A stretch of 64,000 bases of DNA, taken from contig JBPOIC010000018.1 in the NCBI GenBank assembly GCA_052034865.1, positions 98,428 through 162,427 on the forward strand, in the 5' to 3' direction. Below are positions 18,435 through 27,229 of the stretch, in pieces. Under the pieces are notes generated by a model. The model had not been told where the DNA came from. It did not search any database and was given only the letters and a program-made list of their open reading frames with translations. The DNA is from JBPOIC01 sp052034865 (GTDB lineage: Bacteria; UBA10199; JADFYH01). Position 1 is the first letter of the stretch. Every line of letters begins with the position of its first letter. The position numbers and the translations under genes were made by a program.

Positions 18435-18725
18435 ATGAAAAAAATCGCCCTCTTTTTACTTTTCACTTTTGGATTAATGCAGGCCCCTTCCGCACGTCCT
18501 GTTTCCGGATTTGCGCCCAACCACCCTCAACCTCAACTCACGCTTCGTCTGAGCGACGACGCAGCGCATCCATCCAAAACCCCTCTTCTTTTAGCCTCGA
18601 CGGAGTATGAAAGCGGAATTCTCCCCGAGACCAAATCCGACAAGCGCCACGCTATTTGGGTTGGGGCTTTATTGGGAGTGTTAGTAGTGGCAGGTGTCGT
18701 CGTGCCGATTGTGGTTTTGAAATGA
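18435..18725 (+). CDS. Small exported protein with C-terminal membrane segment
   Basis: Unrecognised. The 96-residue product has an N-terminal signal (MKKIALFLLFTFGLMQAPSA), a polar middle rich in Pro and Ser, and a C-terminal hydrophobic helix (VGALLGVLVVAGVVVPIVVL) ending in a lysine. This layout suggests a single-pass, tail-anchored envelope protein. It is divergent from creD and lies next to the inverted motif pair at 18.35 kb. No ribosome binding site is obvious and no sigma-54 element is found on this strand. Confidence 0.6.
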   Translation: MKKIALFLLFTFGLMQAPSARPVSGFAPNHPQPQLTLRLSDDAAHPSKTPLLLASTEYESGILPETKSDKRHAIWVGALLGVLVVAGVVVPIVVLK

Positions 18726-18826
18726 AATCCTGATCAGTTTTGATTTTGCTGGAGGTCTACCTGTTTCTGGCGGACTTTCCTGTAGGGGGGAAAGGGCAAA
18801 TATAAATTCTGAGTTTTCTTTACTCA

Positions 18827-18850
18827 GGGCGAGGCATGCCTCGCCCCTAC
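18827..18850. repeat. REP palindrome
   Basis: GGGCGAGGCATGCCTCGCCCCTAC is a perfect palindrome with a CTAC tail, of the family repeated near 26.4, 30.2-31.1 and 35.2 kb. It lies between the small exported protein and the MBL hydrolase gene. Confidence 0.8.
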
Positions 18851-18919
18851 AAAAAATTGAATCCAGATAATTGAATTCAATGTTTTTCTTCTGACTTCTG
18901 GATTCTATCTTCTGATTTC

Positions 18920-19855
18920 TTAGCCTCCAGAAGGGGCAACGCTGTAGTGCTCATCCACTAAAAGGATTTTTTTCTGGGTGATCAGCCGCTCCAGGTGCTT
19001 GCGAATCATCTGTTCCTGGAAGGCTTTTTTGAGCGGATCGTTCAGTTGTGAAGTTTTGTAAATGATGCCCATCTCATTGAGTACTTCAAAAGTTTTCGAT
19101 GTGCCTTGCAGCGCATCCAGAATCCTTTCATCCCTTTTATAAAAAGCATCTTCAAAACGGTTCAGCTTCTCTATAAATTTCTGAGGATCGTACACGCGCT
19201 CTCCATGAGAGCTGATGTAGTAATCTACTTTTAGATTTCTGATCTTTTGGATCGAGGTCAAAAAGGGATCGATTTCAGAGCAGATGTTTGCATACCAAGG
19301 CCCCATTGGCGTGAGATCAATATCCGAGATGTAGAGAGCATTTAATTCCTCGAACAAAAGGCCGATATGACCGGGAGTATGACCAGGAATGTGCAGGACA
19401 CGAATTTTGGTGTTTTTAACCGGAAGCAGGTCGCCGTCTTTTAAGGTTTGATGAATGGGTTGCTCATGAATCTCCAGCGACGAAAAGATTCCTTTGAGCC
19501 ACATGACATAAGAAGAATCCGGGTTGGGATCTGCGTACTTCAGGTAATTATCAAAAGAGAGGATCATCGGCTTGTCTTTTTCGTGGCAAAGAAAACGGGC
19601 CGCGGGGAAGAGGTGATTCAGCGAGCGATGATCGATGTGATAATGCGTGTTTAAAACCGTCGTTACTTTTTTCTGAGAAGCGATTTTTTCGAAATAACTG
19701 AAGTTAGCCGAAGGATCGACAACGAGAGATTCTGTGTCGTGAACGACAATGGAATTTGAAAAAAAGAATTCCTTGGCGTTTTTTGCCCAGACAAACTCAA
19801 CATCACCAATAATAACACCACGATCGGTTTCTTTTAAGGGAAGGGGTGGAGTCAT
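18920..19855 (-). CDS. MBL-fold metallo-hydrolase
   Basis: The 311-residue protein has the metallo-beta-lactamase fold signature: THYHIDHRS near residue 72 (H-x-H-x-D-H), then HIPGHTPGHIG near residue 157 and SSHGERV in the C-terminal half, giving two metal sites. Its substrate cannot be read from sequence; glyoxalase-II-like thiolesterases and N-acyl homoserine lactonases share this architecture. A C-terminal helical section of about 80 residues follows the catalytic domain. The next upstream gene on the same strand ends only a few bases away, so the two are probably co-transcribed. Confidence 0.85.
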   Translation of the reverse strand: MTPPLPLKETDRGVIIGDVEFVWAKNAKEFFFSNSIVVHDTESLVVDPSANFSYFEKIASQKKVTTVLNTHYHIDHRSLNHLFPAARFLCHEKDKPMILSFDNYLKYADPNPDSSYVMWLKGIFSSLEIHEQPIHQTLKDGDLLPVKNTKIRVLHIPGHTPGHIGLLFEELNALYISDIDLTPMGPWYANICSEIDPFLTSIQKIRNLKVDYYISSHGERVYDPQKFIEKLNRFEDAFYKRDERILDALQGTSKTFEVLNEMGIIYKTSQLNDPLKKAFQEQMIRKHLERLITQKKILLVDEHYSVAPSGG

Positions 19856-19861
19856 AGAAAT

Positions 19862-22033
19862 TTAATGAAACGTCCGTTTGGAAGTCTTTTCCGTTGGGCC
19901 TTCTTTCGGATCTTCTGCTTTAGACGGCAGATCCTCTGCTGAACTTAATTTTCCATTTAATCCTTGATAGATCTTGTCGATTTCGGAATTGCTTTGGCCA
20001 TTCAGGAGGATTTTCCCGTCTTTGTATTCGATATCGATCGTCAATTTATCTTCTTTCGAATTGATGACAGCGTAAGGATTTATCTGCTGTAAAAACAAAC
20101 CTGCTCCAGGAAAAAATCCGGAAATCTGATTTTTGAATTTTTCAAGAGGCATTAAGTTCAAGCTGATTTTAAAGTTATCGGGTTTTAAGATCGCTTCAGC
20201 CAGTTTTTTTCTGACCTTTTCCATATGATCCAACGAAATTCTGGCTACATCAGGATAACTGAGGCTCTCGCTCTGCGTTTCTGGGCGCGATTCTGCAGGT
20301 GATAGATCAAGGGCCTTTCCAAAGTCAGTCAGCATCCGTGCTTCGAGGATTCCTTTCCAGCCATTGGCTCCCATATCCTGCTCGAACTTTATCTGAGCAC
20401 CCGATTGTTTTCCTGAAAAAATCCTGGAAAGTTTTTGAAGTAACTCTTCATCGGAAACCCCTTCAGTCTGGCGGGCAAGCTTGAGTAATTCCTGATGAGG
20501 ATAAACGAATCCAAGACTGACACCTGTTTGGGCACCGTCAAACTTAATCATCGGGTTCTTTAAATCTTCATAATGTTGAAACAGACCTTTGAGGTAAACC
20601 TCCGCTCCATTGGCATCGGCCTTGAACCCGAAAACAGGGTTTTTAAGTTGGATATTTTCATTTAATGACTTGAAATCCAGGGTTTCAGCCGAAAGCTCAT
20701 AGCCCGTATCATCAGGATAGATAGAGAGGGTTTGTAAGGCTGTTTGGATCAGGCTTTTGTTTCCAACAAATGGGATACGGGAAAATAGCATTTCAAAATA
20801 AAGCTTGAAAAAATCGTTCATCCCGATCTGGTAGGTTCCATGAAAGTTCAACTTCAGATTTTTAATGTTTAAGGTTCCATTGTTTTCGTTCGAAGTGAAT
20901 TGATCCAGAATGATTTCTCCACTTCCTTTCATCTGATGTTCATTCGATTCCGAGCTTGAAGCTCCGTGCAACTTTCCTACGAGGGTATGTGATCCCTCTT
21001 TGCCATGGGTTTCAAGTCCTTCCCAGTTGATTTCGCTTCCTTTGTCCTTCAAATCCACGCGTTTCAAAAAGGCGAGAACCTCCTGGAAAATGTTTTTGGC
21101 CTTATTCATTTCAGCTTCGAAAGGATTTGAAGGGTTTGATTCTGAGGGAAGAGAATGTGAACGAGAAGTTAGCTCCACAATCCCGTTCTTAATTTTTACT
21201 ATCTCGCCAAAGGCGTCGGAGTAGCTGATCTCTTTTGAGCTTCCCGAGCTCTTGACCTTCCAGGGTTTGATGACAGTGTGCTCGGGTGGGGCAGGGTCGT
21301 TTTCTTTTTGCAAATCTTTTTTCTCACCGCCCTGACCTTCAAAAACAACTGTATAATCCCGATTTTCTCCCGATTTTTGAGAGGTGAGTTCGAGTTTGAT
21401 CTCTTTCAGCTGGGCAGTCGTGAAACTGAATTTAAGCTCTTTGGGTGTATCTTCAGGGTTTTCACTCCAATCGTGTTTTTTTCTCTTTTCAGAGAAATCG
21501 ATTCCCCTGATTACAAAGGATAAGCGACTGGGAATAAATGTTGTCTGGTCGCCGATCTCAAAGGCGGGTTCAATGAGGGTCGCTACAGAATGTAAGTATT
21601 CTGGCTGATCACTTGTGAGTAAAATTTTCGTGGCTTTTGCTCCACGAAGGGTTCCATCCTTATGGATGAGAAGGGTGACCTGATCAAAATTAAGGGTTTC
21701 ATGACCTTTGCTGTAGGGCCCCAGTTTTGGGACTGAAATTTCAAATTCTTCTGAATTAGTGAGAGAGGCTTTGAGTGTTGCGTTGGGAATAGAGATTGAG
21801 GACTCGGGAGAAAATCCAAGCTCAATTTGATTCAGTCGGAGTGAAGGCTGAAGCCAACCCTCGATTTTTGCCTGGTTGGGAGGAAGGGTCAGTTTAAGTC
21901 CGTAAGACTTAAAAGTCTTACCCGCGGCAGAAGCGACCTCGGCGAGGGTTTTGCTCGCACGATAACGCTGATAGAAAAGACCGCCAGTTGCGAGGAGGAT
22001 AAGGGCAAGAAGGATGAGTAGAATTTTTTTCAT
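19862..22033 (-). CDS. Large membrane-anchored periplasmic protein of unknown function (AsmA/DUF945-like layout)
   Basis: I do not recognise a specific family. The 723-residue protein has one N-terminal membrane segment (MKKILLILLALILLATGGLF) and then a long, mostly beta-type periplasmic region. Short motifs such as GWLQPSLRLNQIELGF and GILEARMLTDFGKALDLS, plus a Lys/Glu-rich tail, are seen. This layout resembles AsmA-like or DUF945 (YdgA) proteins that lie along the envelope. The MBL hydrolase gene starts 7 bases downstream, so the two likely form an operon. Confidence 0.6.
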   Translation of the reverse strand: MKKILLILLALILLATGGLFYQRYRASKTLAEVASAAGKTFKSYGLKLTLPPNQAKIEGWLQPSLRLNQIELGFSPESSISIPNATLKASLTNSEEFEISVPKLGPYSKGHETLNFDQVTLLIHKDGTLRGAKATKILLTSDQPEYLHSVATLIEPAFEIGDQTTFIPSRLSFVIRGIDFSEKRKKHDWSENPEDTPKELKFSFTTAQLKEIKLELTSQKSGENRDYTVVFEGQGGEKKDLQKENDPAPPEHTVIKPWKVKSSGSSKEISYSDAFGEIVKIKNGIVELTSRSHSLPSESNPSNPFEAEMNKAKNIFQEVLAFLKRVDLKDKGSEINWEGLETHGKEGSHTLVGKLHGASSSESNEHQMKGSGEIILDQFTSNENNGTLNIKNLKLNFHGTYQIGMNDFFKLYFEMLFSRIPFVGNKSLIQTALQTLSIYPDDTGYELSAETLDFKSLNENIQLKNPVFGFKADANGAEVYLKGLFQHYEDLKNPMIKFDGAQTGVSLGFVYPHQELLKLARQTEGVSDEELLQKLSRIFSGKQSGAQIKFEQDMGANGWKGILEARMLTDFGKALDLSPAESRPETQSESLSYPDVARISLDHMEKVRKKLAEAILKPDNFKISLNLMPLEKFKNQISGFFPGAGLFLQQINPYAVINSKEDKLTIDIEYKDGKILLNGQSNSEIDKIYQGLNGKLSSAEDLPSKAEDPKEGPTEKTSKRTFH

Positions 22034-22126
22034 AAGGAGATTCTCCGTAGGGAATTGCTAAAGTTCAGAGAGAGACGGAGCAGTTTAATTCCTGGTTTTT
22101 TGATATTTTGAGGTTGAGAAAATCTT

Positions 22127-22657
22127 TCAAGAACTTTCATGGGCGAGCAGTTTTTTCTTAAGCGAAATCCCTCCCGAATAACCCCCGAGGCTTTTATCTG
22201 AAGCAATCACGCGGTGGCAAGGGATTACCAGACAGATGGGGTTCTTCCCATTTGCCTGACCAACAGCCCGGCAGGCCTTTGGGCTGCCGGCTTGTCGGGC
22301 CACCCAGGCGTAGCTTTGGGTTTCGCCATAATGAATGGTTGCAAGAATGGACCATATTTTTTTCTGGAAAGCCGTCCCTTGTAGAAAAGTGACCGGAAAT
22401 CGGAATTTTATGCGTTTTCCCGTCCAATAATCGGACATTTCTCTTTGAAACTCGAGAGGAAGATCTACTATCTTCTCCAAACAATATCCTGATTTTTTTG
22501 CCCAGGTTTTTAAGAAACTTTCACTGCCAAAAGACAGATAACAGAGCTTGTGTTCTGAAAAGGCCGCGATCATTTCACCTAGAGGTGACTTAAGCTTTGC
22601 CCATTGAATTATTTTTTGAGAGATAAAATTTTGCATTTGAATAGATTTTTGGGGCAT
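22127..22657 (-). CDS. ogt: Methylated-DNA-protein cysteine methyltransferase (Ogt type)
   Basis: This repair protein removes alkyl groups from O6-alkylguanine by moving them to its own cysteine. The active-site motif IPCHRVI has the acceptor at C147 (numbered from the start used here). The Arg-finger and helix-turn-helix region SPKACRAVGQANGKNP precedes it, and GGYSGGISLKKKLL follows. I prefer the ATG at 22657, which has an AGGA at correct spacing; an ATG at 22699 is in frame but less well placed. It is divergent from the next plus-strand gene by about 65 bases. Confidence 0.92.
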   Translation of the reverse strand: MPQKSIQMQNFISQKIIQWAKLKSPLGEMIAAFSEHKLCYLSFGSESFLKTWAKKSGYCLEKIVDLPLEFQREMSDYWTGKRIKFRFPVTFLQGTAFQKKIWSILATIHYGETQSYAWVARQAGSPKACRAVGQANGKNPICLVIPCHRVIASDKSLGGYSGGISLKKKLLAHESS

Positions 22658-22722
22658 CCTTATCCTCACTTCGACGGACTTGTCCGGAACAATAGACATC
22701 TTCTTTAAATCACGACCAAACC

Positions 22723-23358
22723 ATGAACGATCTTAAAAAAATCACACTTCCACCGATTATTCCCAAGATCAATATTCCAGAGCAGCAGGTGGAAGAGAAA
22801 CAGCCTGAATCGTTGCTCTATCAGTTTGATGGGATCGAGTTTGATTACTCGGGCGGTCGCCTTTTGATGAACCGTCAGGAGATCAGCCGTTTGATCTCCG
22901 ACAATCTCACCCACTTTCCTGCCTCTTATTGGTCCAACGTCGCTTATCATCTCGAAAATTATCGCAAGTTTGTCATGAAGCGGATTCAGGAGCCCGATCA
23001 GCTCGCCATTTTTTCGGCTCTGGTACAAACCTTGCTTCATAAGCTGAGCGGTCGCTTAAAGCGCAAACTCGATGAAACCGTCGATGCCCTCACGTTTTCA
23101 GTAGAAGACGGTCAGCTTCTGCTCAATGGCATCAACGTGAATGCTTTTTTGGAAATGGCCAAACAAAATCCCACCCAAAAGGCCAAAATTTTTCTGAAGG
23201 GTTTAAAAAACCGCTTGGGCATTATGCTCACCAATCGTTTGGGTAATCCGAATTATGAGAAGATTCGTTCCATTGCGCACGATCTGTTCGATCAGATCGA
23301 TCAGGAGCTCGGAAAACCGCCGCCGGGCATTATTCTCCTGCCTCCCCCCAAGGGCTGA
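22723..23358 (+). CDS. Conserved-looking hypothetical protein
   Basis: Unrecognised 211-residue cytoplasmic protein, without signal peptide or membrane segment. It has a Pro-rich start (ITLPPIIPKINIPEQQ), a central helical part with LDETVDALTFSVEDGQLLLN, and a Pro-rich end (GKPPPGIILLPPPKG). Two similar phrases, FDYSGGRLLMNRQEISRLI and FSVEDGQLLLNGINVNAFL, suggest an internal duplication of a short structural unit. No function is offered. Confidence 0.6.
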   Translation: MNDLKKITLPPIIPKINIPEQQVEEKQPESLLYQFDGIEFDYSGGRLLMNRQEISRLISDNLTHFPASYWSNVAYHLENYRKFVMKRIQEPDQLAIFSALVQTLLHKLSGRLKRKLDETVDALTFSVEDGQLLLNGINVNAFLEMAKQNPTQKAKIFLKGLKNRLGIMLTNRLGNPNYEKIRSIAHDLFDQIDQELGKPPPGIILLPPPKG

Positions 23359-23547
23359 GCTTTCCTCACTCTTTACCTTTTCATCTCTTCCCTTCGATTT
23401 ATTCTTCAATAGTTTGTTGTTGGCAAAAATATTTCTTTTCGATGAGTTTCAAGAATTCAGTAAATTTCAAAGACCCAGAGTCGTTGCAAAATTTATGGAT
23501 TGCTTCGCTGCACTTACTTTCGCATGCCACCGCCATGAGGCCCTTCC

Positions 23548-26094
23548 ATGAAACGCCCCCTGGCCGCGCCTTTGTTGGGACTTCTTTTTGGAATTGCGCT
23601 TTCTCAAGAGTTTGCCTTCTCGGTTTTCATCTATACTTTAATTTTTACTTTATCCTGCATTCTTCTCTTGATTGCTTTGTTTTCTAAAAAGACTTTTCTC
23701 ATCCATTCAGGATCCGCTTTTATCTTTTTGGGTGTGGGCGCCCTCATTTGTACTTCGTCTGTTCAGCGTCTGGAATCCACCTCAACCCTTTCGGCTCATA
23801 TGAATGGAGAAAAGAAATATCTTCTTGGACAAGTGATGTCGCCTTGCGAGGTAAAAGGAGAAGGGTTTCAGATTTCGGTTCAGGCGCAGGCAATCAAAAT
23901 TCAGGAAAACTGGCAGAGGCTTGGAGGGGGATTTCTTTTAAAGGTAGGGCAGGGGAAGTGCCGTTTTGAGCTCGGCGATGTGATTCAGACCTGGATCATC
24001 CTGCGTTCACCCGAATTTTTTAAAAATCGTTACTCTTTTGATTATCCTTTCTTTTTAAAAACCCGGGGCCTCTTTGCAACGGCTTTTGTCGAAGATGAAT
24101 TCGCGGTAGTGAAAGTGGGTGAGAAAAGATCTTCACTCGCGACGTATCTCATCCATCTGCGCAAAAAAATCGAAGCCAGTCTCTCTCAAGTTACAAATCC
24201 TGCTTCCCGAAACCTCCTGTCGGCTCTTCTTCTGGGTCAAAAAAAAGGTCTCGATCCTGACACTGAAGATCTCTTTCGCCTGACAGGAACCACACATCTG
24301 CTGGTGGTTTCCGGTCTCCATCTCACATTGGTGGGTGGGATTTTCTACGTCTTTTGGCGACTTGTTTTTTCACTTTGGCCTCCTTTGCTTTTAAAAATTC
24401 GCGCCGCGTGGTGGGCCATGCTTTTTTCCATACCGATCGTGGGGCTTTATGCCGTGCTGGTGGGTTTTACACCCTCGGTATTGCGCTCGGTTTTAACCCT
24501 TCTGGCCATCGTCTTTGTCGTGGGATTACGTCGTTTGCACGATTCTTTGGGCCTTCTCATCCTGGCGGCTTTTATCATCCTGGCGATTTCTCCCCTCGAT
24601 CTTTTTGATCTGTCTTTCCAGCTTTCCTTCCTGTCTCTTTTTTCGATTCTGCTTTTCGTCCCACGCTGGAATCGTTTCTTTCTGAAAAAATATGAAGCCC
24701 GTTATGGTTCTGCTCCTCCGCATCTTTTTCGAATTGGATCTCAAATTCTCTTTGCATCTTTAGCAGCTCAGATGGGTCTCCTTCCTTTGATTGTTTCCCG
24801 TTTTCATCAAATCAGTCTGGTGAGTCTGCCGGCCAATCTCCTCCTGGTTCCTCTTTTTGGCTTTGGGCTCATGCCTCTGGGGATGGCGGGATTTTTGTGC
24901 TCATGGGTTTATCCTCCTTTTGCCGTTTTTCTTTTTACCATCGCAGCCCATGTGTTCGATTGGGTTTTGATCCTCTTGAAACTCTTGAGTTCCATTCCCT
25001 TCAGTGCTCCTTATGTCGCCGGGTTTGGAACAATTCAGATTGGTTTATATCTCATTCTGATTGGATCATTTTTTCTTCCTCGGATGGGTCGAAAACGCTT
25101 ATCCATTCAAATTCTCCTTATCCTCCTCAATCTTTTTTCCTGGATTTCTCCCACGCTCATCGATCGCTTCGATAATTCCTTGCGACTGCATTTTATGGAT
25201 GTAGGGCAGGGGGATGGTCTGTTGATCGAGCTTCCACATGGTAAAAAAATGCTGGTGGATGCGGGAGGCCTCATTCGATCGTCTTTTGATCTCGGTGAGC
25301 GAGTTTTACTTCCCGAGTTTCTTTCTCGAGGTATCACACACATCGACACCTTTCTTCTCACTCACCCACACCCCGATCACTATGGAGGATTTCAAGCCCT
25401 GCTGAAGGTTTTTCATCCGCGTGAATTTTTATGGAATGGTGAAGACGTGGAGTCTTTTTCTTTTCAGGAATTGATGCGTGAAGTGCAAGCGCGTGGAATT
25501 TCGCCCAGACGCCTCGATCTTTCCAGCCCTTCCTTTGAGATCGAAGGTGTGCGTTTTGAAATTCTATATCCTCTTTCAGAGGCATTTGCCCAGGGGCGCA
25601 AGGATTCGGCAACGATCAACAATCACTCGGTTGTGATCCGTTTGGACTATCAGGGATTTTCTGCTCTGCTTTCGGGTGATATCCAAAAAGAAACCGAAGG
25701 GGCTCTATTGGCGGGTGGGAAGATTCAACCAGCGATCCTTTTAAAAATTCCTCACCATGGCAGTGATACCTCCAGCACGAGCGCGTGGGTGAGGGCTGTG
25801 TGTCCCGAGATTGGGCTGATTGGTGTGGGCGCTCATAATGTCTTTCGTTTCCCAAGACAGAAGGTGCTGGATCGTTATGCGGAGATTGGGACAAAAATTT
25901 TCAGAACGGATCTGGATGGAGAAATCGATCTGGAATGGAAGGAAGGTCAGCTTAAAATTTCTACTGCCCAAGGCCGGGAAGAGGTGTGGCGTCCTTTCTC
26001 TCCCAACCCTGCAGGCGCCATCCTAAAGGAGCCTTGTAGAGAAAAACCGCCTGAACCGGAATCTTCGAGCCGTCTTCGAGCTGAACGAGAGTAG
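23548..26094 (+). CDS. comEC: DNA internalisation competence protein ComEC/Rec2
   Basis: ComEC forms the inner-membrane channel that takes up single-stranded DNA during natural transformation. The 848-residue protein shows an N-terminal DUF4131-like region with membrane segments and a middle Competence domain with LLLGQKKGLDPDTEDLFRLT and THLLVVSGLHLTLV. The C-terminal metallo-beta-lactamase domain has LRLHFMDVGQGDGLLIELP and H606-P-H608-P-D610-H611. Length is slightly above the usual 700-800. No comEA is adjacent. Its last 134 bases overlap the convergent lipoprotein gene, and the last residues, rich in Pro, Glu and Arg, look like overlap-derived sequence. Confidence 0.93.
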   Translation: MKRPLAAPLLGLLFGIALSQEFAFSVFIYTLIFTLSCILLLIALFSKKTFLIHSGSAFIFLGVGALICTSSVQRLESTSTLSAHMNGEKKYLLGQVMSPCEVKGEGFQISVQAQAIKIQENWQRLGGGFLLKVGQGKCRFELGDVIQTWIILRSPEFFKNRYSFDYPFFLKTRGLFATAFVEDEFAVVKVGEKRSSLATYLIHLRKKIEASLSQVTNPASRNLLSALLLGQKKGLDPDTEDLFRLTGTTHLLVVSGLHLTLVGGIFYVFWRLVFSLWPPLLLKIRAAWWAMLFSIPIVGLYAVLVGFTPSVLRSVLTLLAIVFVVGLRRLHDSLGLLILAAFIILAISPLDLFDLSFQLSFLSLFSILLFVPRWNRFFLKKYEARYGSAPPHLFRIGSQILFASLAAQMGLLPLIVSRFHQISLVSLPANLLLVPLFGFGLMPLGMAGFLCSWVYPPFAVFLFTIAAHVFDWVLILLKLLSSIPFSAPYVAGFGTIQIGLYLILIGSFFLPRMGRKRLSIQILLILLNLFSWISPTLIDRFDNSLRLHFMDVGQGDGLLIELPHGKKMLVDAGGLIRSSFDLGERVLLPEFLSRGITHIDTFLLTHPHPDHYGGFQALLKVFHPREFLWNGEDVESFSFQELMREVQARGISPRRLDLSSPSFEIEGVRFEILYPLSEAFAQGRKDSATINNHSVVIRLDYQGFSALLSGDIQKETEGALLAGGKIQPAILLKIPHHGSDTSSTSAWVRAVCPEIGLIGVGAHNVFRFPRQKVLDRYAEIGTKIFRTDLDGEIDLEWKEGQLKISTAQGREEVWRPFSPNPAGAILKEPCREKPPEPESSSRLRAERE

Positions 26095-26308
26095 CAGTTT
26101 GGGCGAGGTTTTTCTGAATTTCTTCAGCGCCCTCGATCGTGACTTTCTCGACCCGATGCTGACCAAAAACCGAATCCGGATATTTTTTGGCATAGGATTT
26201 AAAATGTTTTTTCAAAAGATGCTCGGCCTTTTGAGGGCTGGGAAGACGACCCGCGCAGGATATCAAGAAGAGGGGAAGAAGCATAAACAGAGTGAGGTGT
26301 TTTTTCAT
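25961..26308 (-). CDS. Small lipoprotein of unknown function
   Basis: A lipoprotein signal is clear: MKKHLTLFMLLPLFLISC, with the lipobox cysteine at about residue 18. The mature part of about 97 residues contains KVTIEGAEEIQKNLAQTATL and VQLEDGSKIPVQAVFLYKA. The ATG at 26308 is preceded by GGTGG; a GTG two codons earlier is possible. The 3' third lies antiparallel inside the end of comEC. Confidence 0.75.
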   Translation of the reverse strand: MKKHLTLFMLLPLFLISCAGRLPSPQKAEHLLKKHFKSYAKKYPDSVFGQHRVEKVTIEGAEEIQKNLAQTATLVQLEDGSKIPVQAVFLYKAPLGWRLQGWERKDATPLPGLGQ

Positions 26309-26434
26309 AGCCACCGTTTAGTCAAAGTCGATGAGAGAAGGCAAGGGGCAAGCTTGATTCTTCATGGTTGGGCTATTCGACGGAGATAAGTCCGACGTAG
26401 GAGGATCGCCCCTCCAATCTGAAACAAAGGTAAT

Positions 26435-26462
26435 GTAGGGGCGAGGCATGCTTCGCCCCTAC
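26435..26462. repeat. REP palindrome with both GTAGG and CCTAC arms
   Basis: GTAGGGGCGAGGCATGCTTCGCCCCTAC, a nearly perfect palindrome (one mismatch) with the full arms of the family, between the lipoprotein and NUDIX genes. Confidence 0.8.
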
Positions 26463-26518
26463 AAGAAGTTTTTAATGCTTTTCTTCTTCCTCCTGAATTC
26501 TGTTTTCTTCCCCTTCAC

Positions 26519-27070
26519 TCAAGACATCAGCTCCACCAACTGCTTCACCATCCGTGCCGTCGCTCCCCAAATCTTGTGATGCTCCCAAAAATAACAGGGG
26601 GTCTGTTTTATTTCACCGAAATATTCCACATTTTTCACGCCCAGGTTTTTTTCATCCCTAAAAAAATCGAGGGGAATTTTGAGCACCTGGTCAATTTCAT
26701 CTTCATTGATTTTAAAAGGGTAAGGGTAAGGGATGCGTCCGACAAAAGGCGTGATGCGATAAAAGGTGGGAGTAAAAATATCGTCCAGTTCACCCAGAAT
26801 GCGAATGTCTTTTCTTAACAGACCAATTTCTTCTTCACATTCGCGCAAGGCGGTTTCTAAAAAATCAAGATCTCCTTCGTCTTTCACTCCTCCTGGAAAA
26901 CAGATTTCTCCTTTGTGATCACGAACAAGATGGTTGCGTACGGTGAACAGCAGAGCGTCTGACCCTTCGAGCGAAAGAACTGGAATCAGAACGGCCGAAG
27001 GTTTGAATTTTTGAAGAGGGGTGGGAGTTTTTAGATGCGATGAAAGTTTTTGGGCAATCAGATCGATCAT
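26519..27070 (-). CDS. NUDIX hydrolase, coenzyme A pyrophosphatase type (NudL-like)
   Basis: The 183-residue protein has the CoA-pyrophosphatase arrangement in front of its NUDIX box: LLFTVRNHLVRDHKGEICFP, then GGVKDEGDLDFLETALRECE and EEIGL. This is the spacing seen in UPF0035/NudL proteins that cleave coenzyme A and its thioesters. The GGxxD of typical members is GGVKD here. It appears as a single-gene unit next to a REP element. Confidence 0.87.
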   Translation of the reverse strand: MIDLIAQKLSSHLKTPTPLQKFKPSAVLIPVLSLEGSDALLFTVRNHLVRDHKGEICFPGGVKDEGDLDFLETALRECEEEIGLLRKDIRILGELDDIFTPTFYRITPFVGRIPYPYPFKINEDEIDQVLKIPLDFFRDEKNLGVKNVEYFGEIKQTPCYFWEHHKIWGATARMVKQLVELMS

Positions 27071-27229
27071 ATGATGACAATAGATCCATGGGTGAAATCA
27101 GTTTGTAAGATAAGTCGGTCATCTTTTCATACCTCAGTCTCAGTTAGCTGTCATTAAGGACGATTTTTTAAGAACCCTGTGACAAAAACCTTGATGAAGT
27201 TTTCTTAACCGGTGAAAGATGGGCGCCAT

